From the NCBI GenBank assembly GCA_947371915.1, contig CANBRM010000017.1:1-32658 (forward strand): a DNA stretch of 32,658 nt, given 5' to 3'. The translations under genes and the position numbers were made by a program. The notes beneath the pieces are model-generated. The model did not search any database. It worked only from the letters and a program-made list of their open reading frames with translations, and was not told where the DNA came from. This document shows, in pieces, positions 8,665-16,496 of the stretch (its first letter is position 1; each line of letters starts with the position of its first letter). The stretch is from Comamonadaceae bacterium (lineage in GTDB: Bacteria > Pseudomonadota > Gammaproteobacteria > Burkholderiales > Burkholderiaceae_C).

Positions 8665-9510
8665 ATGACCTTGGTTGCCACATTCACGCGAGGATTGCGC
8701 ACGTTTGCATCCGACGTGGCCCAGGGCTTTTTTGCCATCACCCACAACGGCATGGCCGTGGTGGGCCTGTCTTTGTTCTTCTTTGTGGTGGCCATGACGG
8801 TGCGCCCCGATTTACGCGCCATCACCGAAACCAAGCTGATCGGCTGGCTGCAAGAGCGCCAGTACGACGCCACCGGCTTGGCCTCCGACGTCGACGCGGT
8901 GGACCGTGCCACGGCCACCGATCCGCGTGATTTGCCCAAACAACAAGCCAATCTGGCCTATTGGCTCAGCCGCAAATACCGCGTCGCCCCCGAACCGGTG
9001 AGTGCCTTGGTCAGCGAAGCCTACGACTTAGGCCCCCGCAACGACATCGATCCGACCCTGATTTTGGCAGTGATGGCCGTGGAGTCGAGCTTCAACCCCT
9101 TCGCCCAAAGTGGCGTGGGTGCTCAAGGTCTGATGCAAGTCATGACCAAGGTGCATGCCGACAAATACCAAAGCTTTGGCGGTGCCATGGCGGCTTTTGA
9201 CCCCGTGGCGAACCTGCGCGTTGGCGTGAACGTGCTCAAAGAATGCATCATCCGCGCGGGTAGCGTCGACGGTGGCCTGCGGCTTTATGTAGGTGCGGGC
9301 AACACCAAAGATGACAGTGGTTACGCAGCCAAAGTAGTAGCTGAACATGAACGCTTGGTGCAAGTGGCCAAAGGTGTCAGAGTGCCCACCACACCTCCAC
9401 CATCGACCGCAGCCGAAGCCGCCTCGGCCCGTTTGGAGAGCCTGTGGGAGAAAGCGCAACGCTTAACCCCCTTCGGCAAAGAGCCCAAAGACGCCGAAGA
9501 ACCACGGTAA
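8665..9510 (+). CDS. Membrane-anchored lytic transglycosylase (SLT domain)
   Basis: A 281-residue protein predicted to cleave the glycan strands of peptidoglycan, forming 1,6-anhydromuramic ends in the periplasm. Residues 30-46 (AVVGLSLFFFVVAMTV) form one membrane segment after a short N-terminus, so it is likely an inner-membrane-anchored protein with a periplasmic C-terminus. The SLT/Slt70-type domain spans about 115-235: LILAVMAVESSFNPFAQSG carries the catalytic Glu140, followed by GAQGLMQVM and LYVGAGNT. The C-terminal 40 residues are Pro/Ala-rich and probably disordered. The start at ATG 8665 lacks a clear ribosome binding site. It precedes the riboswitch-controlled glyA by 185 bases and is probably a separate unit. 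Its exact subfamily is not certain. Confidence 0.9.
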   Translation: MTLVATFTRGLRTFASDVAQGFFAITHNGMAVVGLSLFFFVVAMTVRPDLRAITETKLIGWLQERQYDATGLASDVDAVDRATATDPRDLPKQQANLAYWLSRKYRVAPEPVSALVSEAYDLGPRNDIDPTLILAVMAVESSFNPFAQSGVGAQGLMQVMTKVHADKYQSFGGAMAAFDPVANLRVGVNVLKECIIRAGSVDGGLRLYVGAGNTKDDSGYAAKVVAEHERLVQVAKGVRVPTTPPPSTAAEAASARLESLWEKAQRLTPFGKEPKDAEEPR

Positions 9511-9520
9511 ACTCTGCTCG

Positions 9521-9637
9521 CGCGCAACTGGCGATAGGCGTGTGAGGCATCTGCCCCGCACCGCTGACGTGGATGTATGACCACTGGGAAGCGCGCAGCC
9601 TCTATTTATAGAGGTGTTTTGCCGTTCGCCTGGGCAG
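9521..9637 (+). promoter_or_regulatory. ZTP (pfl) riboswitch upstream of glyA
   Basis: The leader of glyA matches the pfl/ZTP aptamer layout. The 5' subdomain has CAACTGGCGATAGGCG (9525-9540) and ACCACTGGGAAGCG (9580-9593). A variable linker follows, forming a perfect hairpin CCTCTA-TTTA-TAGAGG (9599-9614). The 3' subdomain then carries the hallmark GCCTGGGCA (9628-9636). This class senses ZTP/ZMP, which accumulates when 10-formyl-tetrahydrofolate is short, and switches on folate and purine genes; glyA is a well-known proteobacterial target. I recognised it by eye from the conserved blocks; an Rfam RF01750 covariance search would confirm it. Confidence 0.88.
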
Positions 9638-9695
9638 CCCTGCCGCTCACCTCTGAGTTTTAGCCGGGACACTACCTTTTTCTAGGACTGCCAGT

Positions 9696-10940
9696 ATGTA
9701 CAACCGCAACATCACGATCGAACAAACCGATCCAGAACTCTGGGCCGCCATTCAAGCCGAAAACGCCCGCCAAGAGCACCACATTGAATTGATTGCTAGC
9801 GAGAACTATGCGTCTCCAGCCGTCATGCAAGCCCAAGGCTCGCAACTGACCAACAAATACGCCGAAGGCTACCCAGGCAAGCGCTACTACGGTGGTTGCG
9901 AGCACGTGGACGTGGCCGAACAATTGGCCATCGACCGACTGAAAAAAATTTACGGTGCAGAGGCCGCCAACGTGCAACCGCATTGCGGCGCGTCGGCCAA
10001 CGAAGCTGTGTTCCTCGCTTTCTTGAAACCAGGCGACACCATCTTGGGCATGAGCTTGGCCGAAGGCGGTCACTTGACCCACGGCATGGCGCTGAACATG
10101 TCTGGCAAGTGGTTCAACGCCGTGTCTTACGGCTTGGACGCGAACGAAGCCATCGACTACGAAGCAATGGAAGCCAAAGCACGCGAGCACAAACCCAAAC
10201 TCATCATTGCAGGCGCTTCTGCCTACAGCTTGCACATCGACTGGGCACGCTTTGCAAAAGTTGCCAAAGAAGTGGGTGCGATTTTTATGGTTGACATGGC
10301 GCATTACTCCGGCTTGATCGCCGCAGGCCAATACCCCAACCCCGTGCCTCACGCTGACGTGGTGACGTCCACCACCCACAAGAGCTTGCGCGGTCCACGC
10401 GGCGGCATCATCTTGATGAAGGCCGAGCACGAAAAAGCCATCAACAGCGCCATCTTCCCAGGCCTGCAAGGCGGCCCGTTGATGCACGTCATCGCCGCCA
10501 AGGCCGTGGCGTTCAAAGAAGCCATGCAGCCTGACTTCAAAGACTACCAAGCCCAAGTGGTGAAAAACGCCAAGATCGTGGCTGAGACGTTGACAGCTCG
10601 CGGCCTGCGCATCGTCAGCGGTGGCACTCAAAGCCACGTGATGTTGGTGGACTTGCGCTCGAAGAAAATCACCGGCAAAGAAGCCGAAGCTGCTTTGGGC
10701 GCAGCCCACATGACGATCAACAAGAACGCTATCCCCAACGACCCAGAGAAACCATTCGTCACCAGCGGTGTGCGCATTGGTACACCTGCGATGACGACCC
10801 GTGGTTTCAAAGACGAAGAAGCCCGCATCACGGCCAACTTGATTGCTGACGTGTTGGACAACCCACACGATGAAGCGAACATCGCGGCGGTGCGTGCCAA
10901 GGTGCATGCTCTGACTTCTAAGTTTCCTGTTTACAAGTAA
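9696..10940 (+). CDS. glyA: Serine hydroxymethyltransferase
   Basis: GlyA converts serine and tetrahydrofolate to glycine and 5,10-methylene-tetrahydrofolate, the main source of one-carbon units, using pyridoxal phosphate. The protein is 414 residues, the normal bacterial length. It begins with the typical [20 protein letters not shown] stretch, contains [27 protein letters not shown] and the PLP-lysine segment [15 protein letters not shown]. The start ATG 9696 has AGGA (9684-9687) eight bases upstream. The gene is preceded by a ZTP riboswitch, which fits its folate role, and followed by a good intrinsic terminator, so it appears to be a single-gene unit. Identification is certain. Confidence 0.99.
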   Translation: MYNRNITIEQTDPELWAAIQAENARQEHHIELIASENYASPAVMQAQGSQLTNKYAEGYPGKRYYGGCEHVDVAEQLAIDRLKKIYGAEAANVQPHCGASANEAVFLAFLKPGDTILGMSLAEGGHLTHGMALNMSGKWFNAVSYGLDANEAIDYEAMEAKAREHKPKLIIAGASAYSLHIDWARFAKVAKEVGAIFMVDMAHYSGLIAAGQYPNPVPHADVVTSTTHKSLRGPRGGIILMKAEHEKAINSAIFPGLQGGPLMHVIAAKAVAFKEAMQPDFKDYQAQVVKNAKIVAETLTARGLRIVSGGTQSHVMLVDLRSKKITGKEAEAALGAAHMTINKNAIPNDPEKPFVTSGVRIGTPAMTTRGFKDEEARITANLIADVLDNPHDEANIAAVRAKVHALTSKFPVYK

Positions 10941-10949
10941 CTTCATTGG

Positions 10950-10980
10950 AACCCCCGTTGAGTTTTTGACAGGGGTTTTT
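10950..10980 (+). terminator. Intrinsic terminator after glyA
   Basis: AACCCC (10950-10955) pairs with GGGGTT (10972-10977) across a 16-base loop, followed by a T-run ending at 10980 and, after one G, three more T. It begins nine bases after the glyA stop codon and fits an intrinsic terminator for that gene. Confidence 0.7.
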
Positions 10981-11111
10981 GTTTGTTGCGTTGAGGTTTC
11001 TCGCCGGATAGGACACGGGTTGCGGTTTGAAATGGCTCATCCAACGAACGTTTCTTTTCAGAAACTCTCAATGCGGGTGATCTCTTCGAGCAAAGCAACG
11101 CAGGTCGCAGT

Positions 11112-11186
11112 CTGTGGGCGGAGGTTTTGTGCCGTGATGATTTTCGGTACCCCGCATGAAGAACGGCACAAAACCTCCGCCCGCAG
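11112..11186. repeat. Long near-perfect inverted repeat upstream of nrdR
   Basis: Arms at 11112-11135 and 11163-11186 are complementary over 24 pairs: 20 consecutive Watson-Crick pairs, one G-T pair, then three more. The loop is 27 bases and contains GGTACC. It lies 28 bases before the nrdR start and 130 bases after the glyA terminator. It has no T-run on either strand, so it is not an ordinary intrinsic terminator. It does not resemble the NrdR box. It could be a structured leader of nrdR, a processing site, or a dispersed palindromic repeat. The rest of this 274-base gap holds a small GTTTC/GAAAC hairpin (about 11049-11064) and nothing else I can name. Confidence 0.85.
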
Positions 11187-11214
11187 CAAGCCCAGCTAAT
11201 AAAAGGACACACCG

Positions 11215-11664
11215 ATGAAATGCCCCTTCTGCGGTCACCTAGAAACCCAAGTGGTTGAGACGCGCATCTCCGAAGACGCTAACTCCGTGCGCCGTCGTCG
11301 CCAATGCGGCGCTTGCGATAAGCGTTACACCACCTACGAGCGGCCCGATGTGACGTTTCCGAACATCGTCAAAAAAGATGGTCGGCGTATTGAATACCAA
11401 CGCCAAAAGCTGCTCGACTCCATGAGTTTGGCCTTGCGCAAGCGCCCGGTCAGCACCGAGCAGGTGGACAACGCGATTGAGCACATTGAAGAAAAGCTGC
11501 TCAGCTCTGGACAGCGTGAATTGCCCACCACCCGAATTGGCGAGTTGGTGATGCGCGAGTTGAAAAAGCTCGACAAAGTGGCCTACATCCGCTTTGCCAG
11601 CGTGTACCGCAGCTTCGAGGACATTGACGATTTCAAGAGCTTGGTGGACGAAGTTCGCACGTAG
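11215..11664 (+). CDS. nrdR: Transcriptional repressor NrdR
   Basis: NrdR represses ribonucleotide reductase genes in response to ATP/dATP status. The 149-residue protein has the N-terminal zinc ribbon (MKCPFCG, then [12 protein letters not shown], giving four cysteines), the arginine patch RRRRQ, and an ATP-cone domain from about residue 45 ([19 protein letters not shown] through [14 protein letters not shown]). Length and motifs match the family exactly. The start ATG 11215 is preceded by AAAGGA (11201-11206). The unusual inverted repeat lies directly upstream. The minor pilin genes follow 53 bases downstream; they probably share only neighbourhood, not function. Confidence 0.98.
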   Translation: MKCPFCGHLETQVVETRISEDANSVRRRRQCGACDKRYTTYERPDVTFPNIVKKDGRRIEYQRQKLLDSMSLALRKRPVSTEQVDNAIEHIEEKLLSSGQRELPTTRIGELVMRELKKLDKVAYIRFASVYRSFEDIDDFKSLVDEVRT

Positions 11665-11717
11665 TTTTCGAGTTGTAACAAAGCGTCTCCAAACCTCTGA
11701 GGCCTAGCATTTGCGGC

Positions 11718-12239
11718 ATGCAAACGCTGGGCTTTTCTGCTTTCAAGGCATCCAACTCGCGAGGCTTCACGCTCTTGGAGCTGCTGGTGTGCTTATGTCT
11801 GCTGGGCGTGCTAGCCGCCTTTGCCGCACCGAGCTGGCTGCGCTTCCAAGAGAGCGCGCGCGTCGAAGCCACCCGCGACCAGCTGATGAACGACCTGCAA
11901 AACGCCCGCTTGCGCGCGCTGCAACTCGGGCAAGCCTTGGAGTTATCGCGGCTGAACGACTGCGATTGGGCCACATCTGCAAACACGGATTGGAGCTGCG
12001 GCTGGCAGTTGACCACCCAGCTCGACAAACAGATTGTGTTCACCTCACCGCTGAACAACCCTCTGGGTTTGACCTTTCCCAAAAACGATCCAATGGTCGT
12101 CAGCCATCGCGGGGACTTAGGCACCGTGGGCGACCGGTGGGTCATCAAGTCGAAGCAAGCGGCGCTGAACGTCGCCATCACCGTTTGCATCAACAGCGCT
12201 AGCCGCATTCGCTGGGTGTCTGGGGAGGCTTGCAGTTGA
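11718..12239 (+). CDS. fimT: Type IV pilus minor prepilin, FimT/GspH family
   Basis: A 173-residue prepilin-like protein. The class III signal is SRGFTLLELLVCLCLLGVLA: cleavage after the glycine, Phe+1 and Glu+5, followed by the long hydrophobic helix. PilD would cleave and methylate it at the inner membrane. The region after it (residues 45-70) is the helix continuation, and the C-terminal half resembles the GspH/FimT globular domain, with cysteines toward the end (a terminal VSGEACS). It is first in a five-gene minor pilin run, and its stop overlaps the next gene by four bases. Minor pilins prime assembly of the pilus and sit at its tip. FimT homologues can bind DNA in competent bacteria; nothing here proves that. 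Confidence 0.88.
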   Translation: MQTLGFSAFKASNSRGFTLLELLVCLCLLGVLAAFAAPSWLRFQESARVEATRDQLMNDLQNARLRALQLGQALELSRLNDCDWATSANTDWSCGWQLTTQLDKQIVFTSPLNNPLGLTFPKNDPMVVSHRGDLGTVGDRWVIKSKQAALNVAITVCINSASRIRWVSGEACS

Positions 12240-12778
12240 AAACAAACGTCACAGCCATCCTGAGCTTGCACCGCCAACTTCCACCGCAAACCGGCGTGGC
12301 CCTACTGGAAGCCTTGATGGCGCTGCTGCTGCTCGCCTCAGGTGTACTGACCTTGCTGTGGACACACCAACAAGCCTTGGCTTTGCAACGCCAACAAGTC
12401 ATGCGCGCCGTCGCCATGGGTTTGGCCGACGACTTGGCCGAGCGCATGCAACTCAACGCCCCTCGCGCAGCGGACTACGCCAAAGCGTGGGGCGCTGCTG
12501 CGATGGGCACAACCAAGCCACTTGACTGCGCCGCCCAACCCTGCTTGCGCACCGAACTCGCGCCATGGGACATGCAGCAGGTGCAACAAACGCTGCAAAC
12601 CCAGTTGCCTGAGGGCGACGCTGCCGTCTTCGCCCTCGCCGACGCACCTGGCTGGTGGGGCATCGTGCTCGCATGGCGCGACGACCGCATGACTTACCGC
12701 ACCGATGGCGCGTCTGGCACACCGGCTTGTCCCGACAACAAAAGCTGTTGGCGTTTGTTTTTTCGTCCGGGGGTTTGA
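12236..12778 (+). CDS. pilV: Type IV pilus minor prepilin PilV
   Basis: A 180-residue prepilin. The class III motif TGVALLEALMALLLLASG is near residue 20, with cleavage after Gly, Val+1 and Glu+5, matching PilV. I place the start at TTG 12236, because GGGGAGG (12222-12228) lies seven bases before it and it overlaps the fimT stop. A TTG at 12230 in the same frame is too close to that site. The C-terminal domain contains four cysteines (CAAQPC and CPDNKSC), plausibly two disulfides. PilW follows after one base. Function: part of the minor pilin tip complex that initiates pilus assembly. Confidence 0.85.
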   Translation: MKTNVTAILSLHRQLPPQTGVALLEALMALLLLASGVLTLLWTHQQALALQRQQVMRAVAMGLADDLAERMQLNAPRAADYAKAWGAAAMGTTKPLDCAAQPCLRTELAPWDMQQVQQTLQTQLPEGDAAVFALADAPGWWGIVLAWRDDRMTYRTDGASGTPACPDNKSCWRLFFRPGV

Positions 12779-12779
12779 G

Positions 12780-13517
12780 ATGCGCGTCCATTCAAACGCC
12801 CTCGGCTACACCCTGCCCGAATTGCTGATTGGTCTGTCTTTGGGATTGATGGTGATCGCGGCAGCCACCGCAGCCTATGGCGTGAGCCGACAAACCTGGA
12901 CCAACATGGCAGCCATTGACGCCGTGCATGCCAACGCCCGCATGGCTTTACGCAAGATCCGCGAGCACGCGCAAATCGCGGGTGCCGCTTACCTCGACAA
13001 ATCAGCATCGCCCAACACCCAACTCTCTGGCGCCTACACCTTCGACCAACCCGACTTGCAGGGTGTGAACGGCAACAAAGCCGACGAGCACGTCGCGTTG
13101 GGGCACTGGGTCAACGTCTATGCCCGCGATTGCCAAGGCAATAAGGTCGATACGGGCCAAACCATCCGCAACGACTTCAAGCTCAACACCAGCAAAGAAC
13201 TGACCTGCAAAGACCTCTCACCCACCACCAGCACTTACCAAGCCTTGGCAGAAGGCGTGGAAGACTTTCAGGTGCGTTATGCCCAAGCTAACCCAACCAA
13301 CCAAACAGTGCAATGGAAAACGGCCGACCAAGTCAGCGCCATGGCGCAGGTGCTGGCCATTGAGGTTTGCTTGCGGGTGGCCAGCGTCAACACAGTAAGC
13401 AGTGGCTCCACCGCCAGCCAAGGCTGCGCGGGCGAGACGGTGGCGGCTGATGGCCGCTTGCGGCGGGTGTTTCGCCGCGTCATCACGCTGCGTAACCGCG
13501 ACGGCCTTCTGCCATGA
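12780..13517 (+). CDS. pilW: Type IV pilus minor prepilin PilW
   Basis: A 245-residue prepilin-like protein with the class III signal LGYTLPELLIGLSLGLMVIA (cleavage after Gly, Tyr+1, Glu+5) at about residues 9-28. The frame is open further upstream, but that part overlaps pilV in another frame; ATG 12780 lies one base after the pilV stop and gives the normal short leader. The long C-terminal region (KIREHAQIAG onward) with VEDFQVRY is typical of PilW. It would sit in the tip complex with PilV and PilX. The last four bases overlap the next gene (ATGA), so translation is coupled. Confidence 0.86.
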   Translation: MRVHSNALGYTLPELLIGLSLGLMVIAAATAAYGVSRQTWTNMAAIDAVHANARMALRKIREHAQIAGAAYLDKSASPNTQLSGAYTFDQPDLQGVNGNKADEHVALGHWVNVYARDCQGNKVDTGQTIRNDFKLNTSKELTCKDLSPTTSTYQALAEGVEDFQVRYAQANPTNQTVQWKTADQVSAMAQVLAIEVCLRVASVNTVSSGSTASQGCAGETVAADGRLRRVFRRVITLRNRDGLLP

Positions 13518-14161
13518 GGCGTCATCATCCAACTCAACAGGGCTTGGCGCTGCCCACCGTGATGGTGATGCTCATGCTGGCCAGCGTCGGCACGGTGTTG
13601 GCATGGCGGCAGTTGTGGGTCAACGAAATACTTTTAAAAACCGAAGCCGATCAACTGCGCACCCAACACAAAGCGGAGGCCGTGCTGCCTTTGGCGGTGC
13701 AAGACATTGTGGGGAGAGCCAGCGCAGCTGGCGACAACACACAAACGCACGTCTTTTTTCCAACCACGCTGGCCGAACGCGAAGTATTGCGCCAACGTTT
13801 GGGCAGCGATGCCTGCCGCAACGGCATTTGCGCGCTCACGCCACCCAAAACAGAAAAGGACGACCTCTTTTCAAAGGCCAGCACTTGGAAAAGCATGACG
13901 GCCTCGGCCATGCCCGTCAGTGCCAGGGACACGCCTTATGGCACTGGCACCGCGTGGTACTGGGTCGACATTCAGCCCGACGCCGTTCAACTCGCAACCC
14001 ATCCAAGCGCCAGCAGCGCGCCACCCTTCATCTACCGCATCACCGTGCTGGCCAACGGCGTATTACCCAGCAGCACCACCGTGCTGCAAACCCTCTGGAC
14101 CCGCACCAGTTTGAGCGACACGCGGGGCAAACGCCACAGCTGGCGCATCTTGCAAGACTGA
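13514..14161 (+). CDS. pilX: Type IV pilus assembly protein PilX-like
   Basis: A 215-residue protein beginning MRRHHPTQQGLALPTVMVML, which fits the PilX N-terminal pattern: a Gly before a hydrophobic helix but no glutamate at +5 (Thr instead). Absence of Glu+5 is also a hallmark of the GspK-type tip subunit, to which PilX is thought to correspond. The C-terminal part has one close cysteine pair (CRNGIC) and ends in a beta-rich segment. Its start overlaps the pilW stop by four bases and it is followed eight bases later by pilE. In Pseudomonas and many relatives pilY1 lies right after pilX; it is absent here. Assignment rests on position and N-terminus more than on clear homology of the C-terminal domain. 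Confidence 0.75.
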   Translation: MRRHHPTQQGLALPTVMVMLMLASVGTVLAWRQLWVNEILLKTEADQLRTQHKAEAVLPLAVQDIVGRASAAGDNTQTHVFFPTTLAEREVLRQRLGSDACRNGICALTPPKTEKDDLFSKASTWKSMTASAMPVSARDTPYGTGTAWYWVDIQPDAVQLATHPSASSAPPFIYRITVLANGVLPSSTTVLQTLWTRTSLSDTRGKRHSWRILQD

Positions 14162-14169
14162 AAACAAAC

Positions 14170-14628
14170 ATGCCACGCCCCCACACGAATAACCTCAACC
14201 GCAACACCCTGAGTGCACCTCAATGCGCCCATCGGCCCGTCGACCAACTCGGCTTCACCCTGCTGGAGTTGACCATCGCCTTGGCTTGTACCTCCCTCCT
14301 CACCAGCTTGGCATGGCCCAATTACCAAGCCCTGATGCAACGCAACCAACGCGCCCAAGCCCGCACCGCTCTGCTGCAAGCCGCCCATTGGCTAGAACGC
14401 GCCGCCAGTGCCAACGGCAACTACCCCGCGCCAGCCGAGGTGCCCATCAGCGTGCTGCAAGTCGAAGGCGTCAATTACAAACTCAGCCTCAGCAGCACCG
14501 CCCAAACCTACACCCTCAGCGCCACCCCTTTCGGCCCGCAAAGCGCCGACGCCTGCGGCACCTTGACGCTCAACCACTTGGGGGCACGGGGCGCCAGCCA
14601 AGCACCTGCCCTGTGTTGGGGCAAATAA
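14170..14628 (+). CDS. pilE: Type IV pilin-like protein PilE
   Basis: A 152-residue prepilin whose class III motif QLGFTLLELTIALACTSLLT is near residues 27-46 (cleavage after Gly, Phe+1, Glu+5). The 28-residue leader is longer than usual. The mature part shows the pilin pattern NYQALMQRNQRAQARTALLQ followed by WLERAASANGNYP, and a C-terminal cysteine pair (DACGTL and ALCWGK) likely forming the pilin D-loop disulfide. It is the last of the minor pilin run, eight bases after pilX; ribD follows after 43 bases. The upstream extension of this frame (from 13402) is only open sequence through pilX and pilW and is not coding. It is more likely a minor pilin than the major pilin. Confidence 0.85.
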   Translation: MPRPHTNNLNRNTLSAPQCAHRPVDQLGFTLLELTIALACTSLLTSLAWPNYQALMQRNQRAQARTALLQAAHWLERAASANGNYPAPAEVPISVLQVEGVNYKLSLSSTAQTYTLSATPFGPQSADACGTLTLNHLGARGASQAPALCWGK

Positions 14629-14671
14629 CGCAGATCTCGCCCCCAAGTCAGGGCCCATTGATAATTGGCCC

Positions 14672-15775
14672 ATGAGTTTTTCCGCACCCGACACCGCCTT
14701 CATGCAACAAGCCTTGGTGCTGGCTCGCGAAGCACTGTTTCTCACCTCACCCAACCCACGCGTGGGCTGCGTCATCGTCAGTCCTCAAGGTGTGGTGTTG
14801 GGCAGCGGCCACACACAGCGCGCTGGCGAAGCCCATGCCGAGGTGATGGCCTTGCGCGACGCCCAAGCGCAAGGGCACAACGTGCAAGGTGCCAGCGCTT
14901 ACGTCACCTTAGAGCCCTGCAGCCACCAAGGTCGCACGGGCCCGTGCTGCGACGCCCTCATTCATGCCGGGTTGGCGCGTGTGGTGGTGGCCGAAGGCGA
15001 CCCCAACCCCCAAGTGGCAGGCCAAGGCATCGCGCGTTTGCGTGCGGCAGGTGTTCAAGTGGATGTGGGGTTGCTCGAGTCCGAAGCCCATGAACTCAAC
15101 ATCGGTTTTTTCAAACGCATGACGCACGGCACACCTTGGGTGCGCATGAAAGTCGCCGCATCGTTAGACGGTCAAACCGCACTCGACAACGGTGTCAGCC
15201 AATGGATCACGTCCGAGCCCGCCCGCCAAGACGGCCACGCCTGGCGCGCCCGTGCGTGCGCCGTGCTGACCGGCATTGGCACCGTGCGCGAAGACGATCC
15301 CCAGCTCGATGTACGCGCCGTCCCCACCCCACGCCAGCCCACGCTGGTGGTGATGGACAGCCAACTCGAAACGCCGCTCACCGCAAAGCTGTTTGGACCG
15401 CAACGCCCCGTTTGGATTTACTGCGCGGTGGACCATCCCGAACGCCGCGCCGCCCTCGAAGCCCAAGGCGCGCAGGTCATTTGCCTACCCAACCCAAACA
15501 ACAAAGTGGATCTTGCAGCCATGTTGCAAGACTTGGGCAAACGCCACATCAACGAAGTCCACGTCGAAGCGGGCCACAAACTCAACGGCTCGCTGCTGCG
15601 GGCGGATTTAGTGGGTGAACTTTTGGTGTACCTCGCCCCCCAGCTCATCGGCCAAGGGCGCGGCATGACCAACCTCGGCCCGCTCACCCAATTGAGCGAC
15701 GCCAAAACCCTTCAGTTTCATGAAGTCACACAAATCGGGCCTGATTTACGGATATTGGCCCGCCCTGTGCGGTAA
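14672..15775 (+). CDS. ribD: Bifunctional riboflavin biosynthesis deaminase/reductase RibD
   Basis: RibD carries out the deamination and then the reduction of the pyrimidine intermediate in riboflavin synthesis. The N-terminal cytidine-deaminase-like domain (residues 1-145) shows the zinc motif HAE at 55-57 and PCSHQGRTGPC at 82-92, giving His55, Cys83 and Cys92. The C-terminal reductase domain (about 148-367) begins VRMKVAASLDGQTAL and contains EVHVEAGHKLNGSLL. At 367 residues it is the normal length. ATG 14672 is the first suitable start. It opens the riboflavin gene block; ribE follows 31 bases later. Confidence 0.97.
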   Translation: MSFSAPDTAFMQQALVLAREALFLTSPNPRVGCVIVSPQGVVLGSGHTQRAGEAHAEVMALRDAQAQGHNVQGASAYVTLEPCSHQGRTGPCCDALIHAGLARVVVAEGDPNPQVAGQGIARLRAAGVQVDVGLLESEAHELNIGFFKRMTHGTPWVRMKVAASLDGQTALDNGVSQWITSEPARQDGHAWRARACAVLTGIGTVREDDPQLDVRAVPTPRQPTLVVMDSQLETPLTAKLFGPQRPVWIYCAVDHPERRAALEAQGAQVICLPNPNNKVDLAAMLQDLGKRHINEVHVEAGHKLNGSLLRADLVGELLVYLAPQLIGQGRGMTNLGPLTQLSDAKTLQFHEVTQIGPDLRILARPVR

Positions 15776-15806
15776 GCCGCACGTAAACCTGCGAAAATAT
15801 CAGACT

Positions 15807-16496
15807 ATGTTTACCGGAATCATCACCGGCGTGGGGCGCATCACCGCTGTCCACGACCTGGGTAGCTCTTTACACCACGGCAAGCGTCTCACTTTGCAGA
15901 CGCCCACGGGTTATCTCGACGACGTCGGTTTGGGGGACAGCATCGCTTTGAATGGCGCGTGCATGACCGTCACCAGCTTTGACCTCGACACCCACCAATT
16001 CACCATCGACATCTCCGCCGAATCGCTGGCCCGCACTGGCGGCCTGACGGAGCTGGGTCGCGTCAACCTTGAAAAAGCCTTGCGTGCCAACGACCGCTTG
16101 GGTGGCCACATCGTCTCTGGCCATGTGGACGGCATCGGCACCGTCACCTACTTTGCACAAATCGGCGAAAGCTGGGAGCTGCGCGTGATGGCACCGCCCG
16201 AGTTGGCCAAATACTTGGCCTACAAAGGCTCGATCACCGTCAATGGCGTGAGCCTCACGGTTAACCGCGTTGACGACTTCTTGGGCGACCACGGTCCGCA
16301 AGGTCACGAAGCGCTGCGCGGCTCAGAAATCAGCATTAACCTCATTCCCCACACGGTGGACAACACCGCGCTTGGCTCGCTGCAAGCAGGCAGCACCGTG
16401 AACCTCGAAATTGACACCGTGGCCCGCTACGTCGAACGCATGCTACGCGTCGACGCCTCGCTGACCGCCCCCACCACTTTGAAAGCTCACCCATGA
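15807..16496 (+). CDS. ribE: Riboflavin synthase (alpha subunit type)
   Basis: Riboflavin synthase dismutates two molecules of 6,7-dimethyl-8-ribityllumazine into riboflavin and the diaminopyrimidine. The protein starts [12 protein letters not shown], the universal N-terminus of the family, so ATG 15807 is chosen although the frame extends upstream into ribD. At 229 residues it holds the two tandem lumazine-binding repeats: the first with GACMTVTSF, the second from about residue 98 with [13 protein letters not shown] and [10 protein letters not shown] short extra segment, [15 protein letters not shown] (about residues 157-171), is an insertion in the second repeat. The stop overlaps the next gene by four bases. 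Confidence 0.97.
   Translation: MFTGIITGVGRITAVHDLGSSLHHGKRLTLQTPTGYLDDVGLGDSIALNGACMTVTSFDLDTHQFTIDISAESLARTGGLTELGRVNLEKALRANDRLGGHIVSGHVDGIGTVTYFAQIGESWELRVMAPPELAKYLAYKGSITVNGVSLTVNRVDDFLGDHGPQGHEALRGSEISINLIPHTVDNTALGSLQAGSTVNLEIDTVARYVERMLRVDASLTAPTTLKAHP

Noticed and set aside
9672-10946. 424-residue open frame on the minus strand opposite glyA
   Set aside because: It is a full-length antisense shadow of glyA produced by codon bias; its composition (very rich in His, Phe, Val and Gly) fits no protein family.
10943-11212. 89-residue frame (minus) and a 77-residue frame at 10966-11199 (plus) in the glyA-nrdR gap
   Set aside because: Both run through the inverted repeat; their shared RRFCAV peptide comes from the symmetry. 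The minus frame also reads through the glyA terminator. No family signal or ribosome site.
13402-14628. 408-codon open frame on the plus strand across pilX and pilE
   Set aside because: Only the last 152 codons (pilE) look like protein; the upstream part is an Arg/His/Ala-rich out-of-frame reading of pilW and pilX.
14629-15806. FMN riboswitch in front of the riboflavin genes
   Set aside because: The short gaps before ribD (43 bases) and ribE (31 bases) have no room for, and no conserved blocks of, an FMN element.
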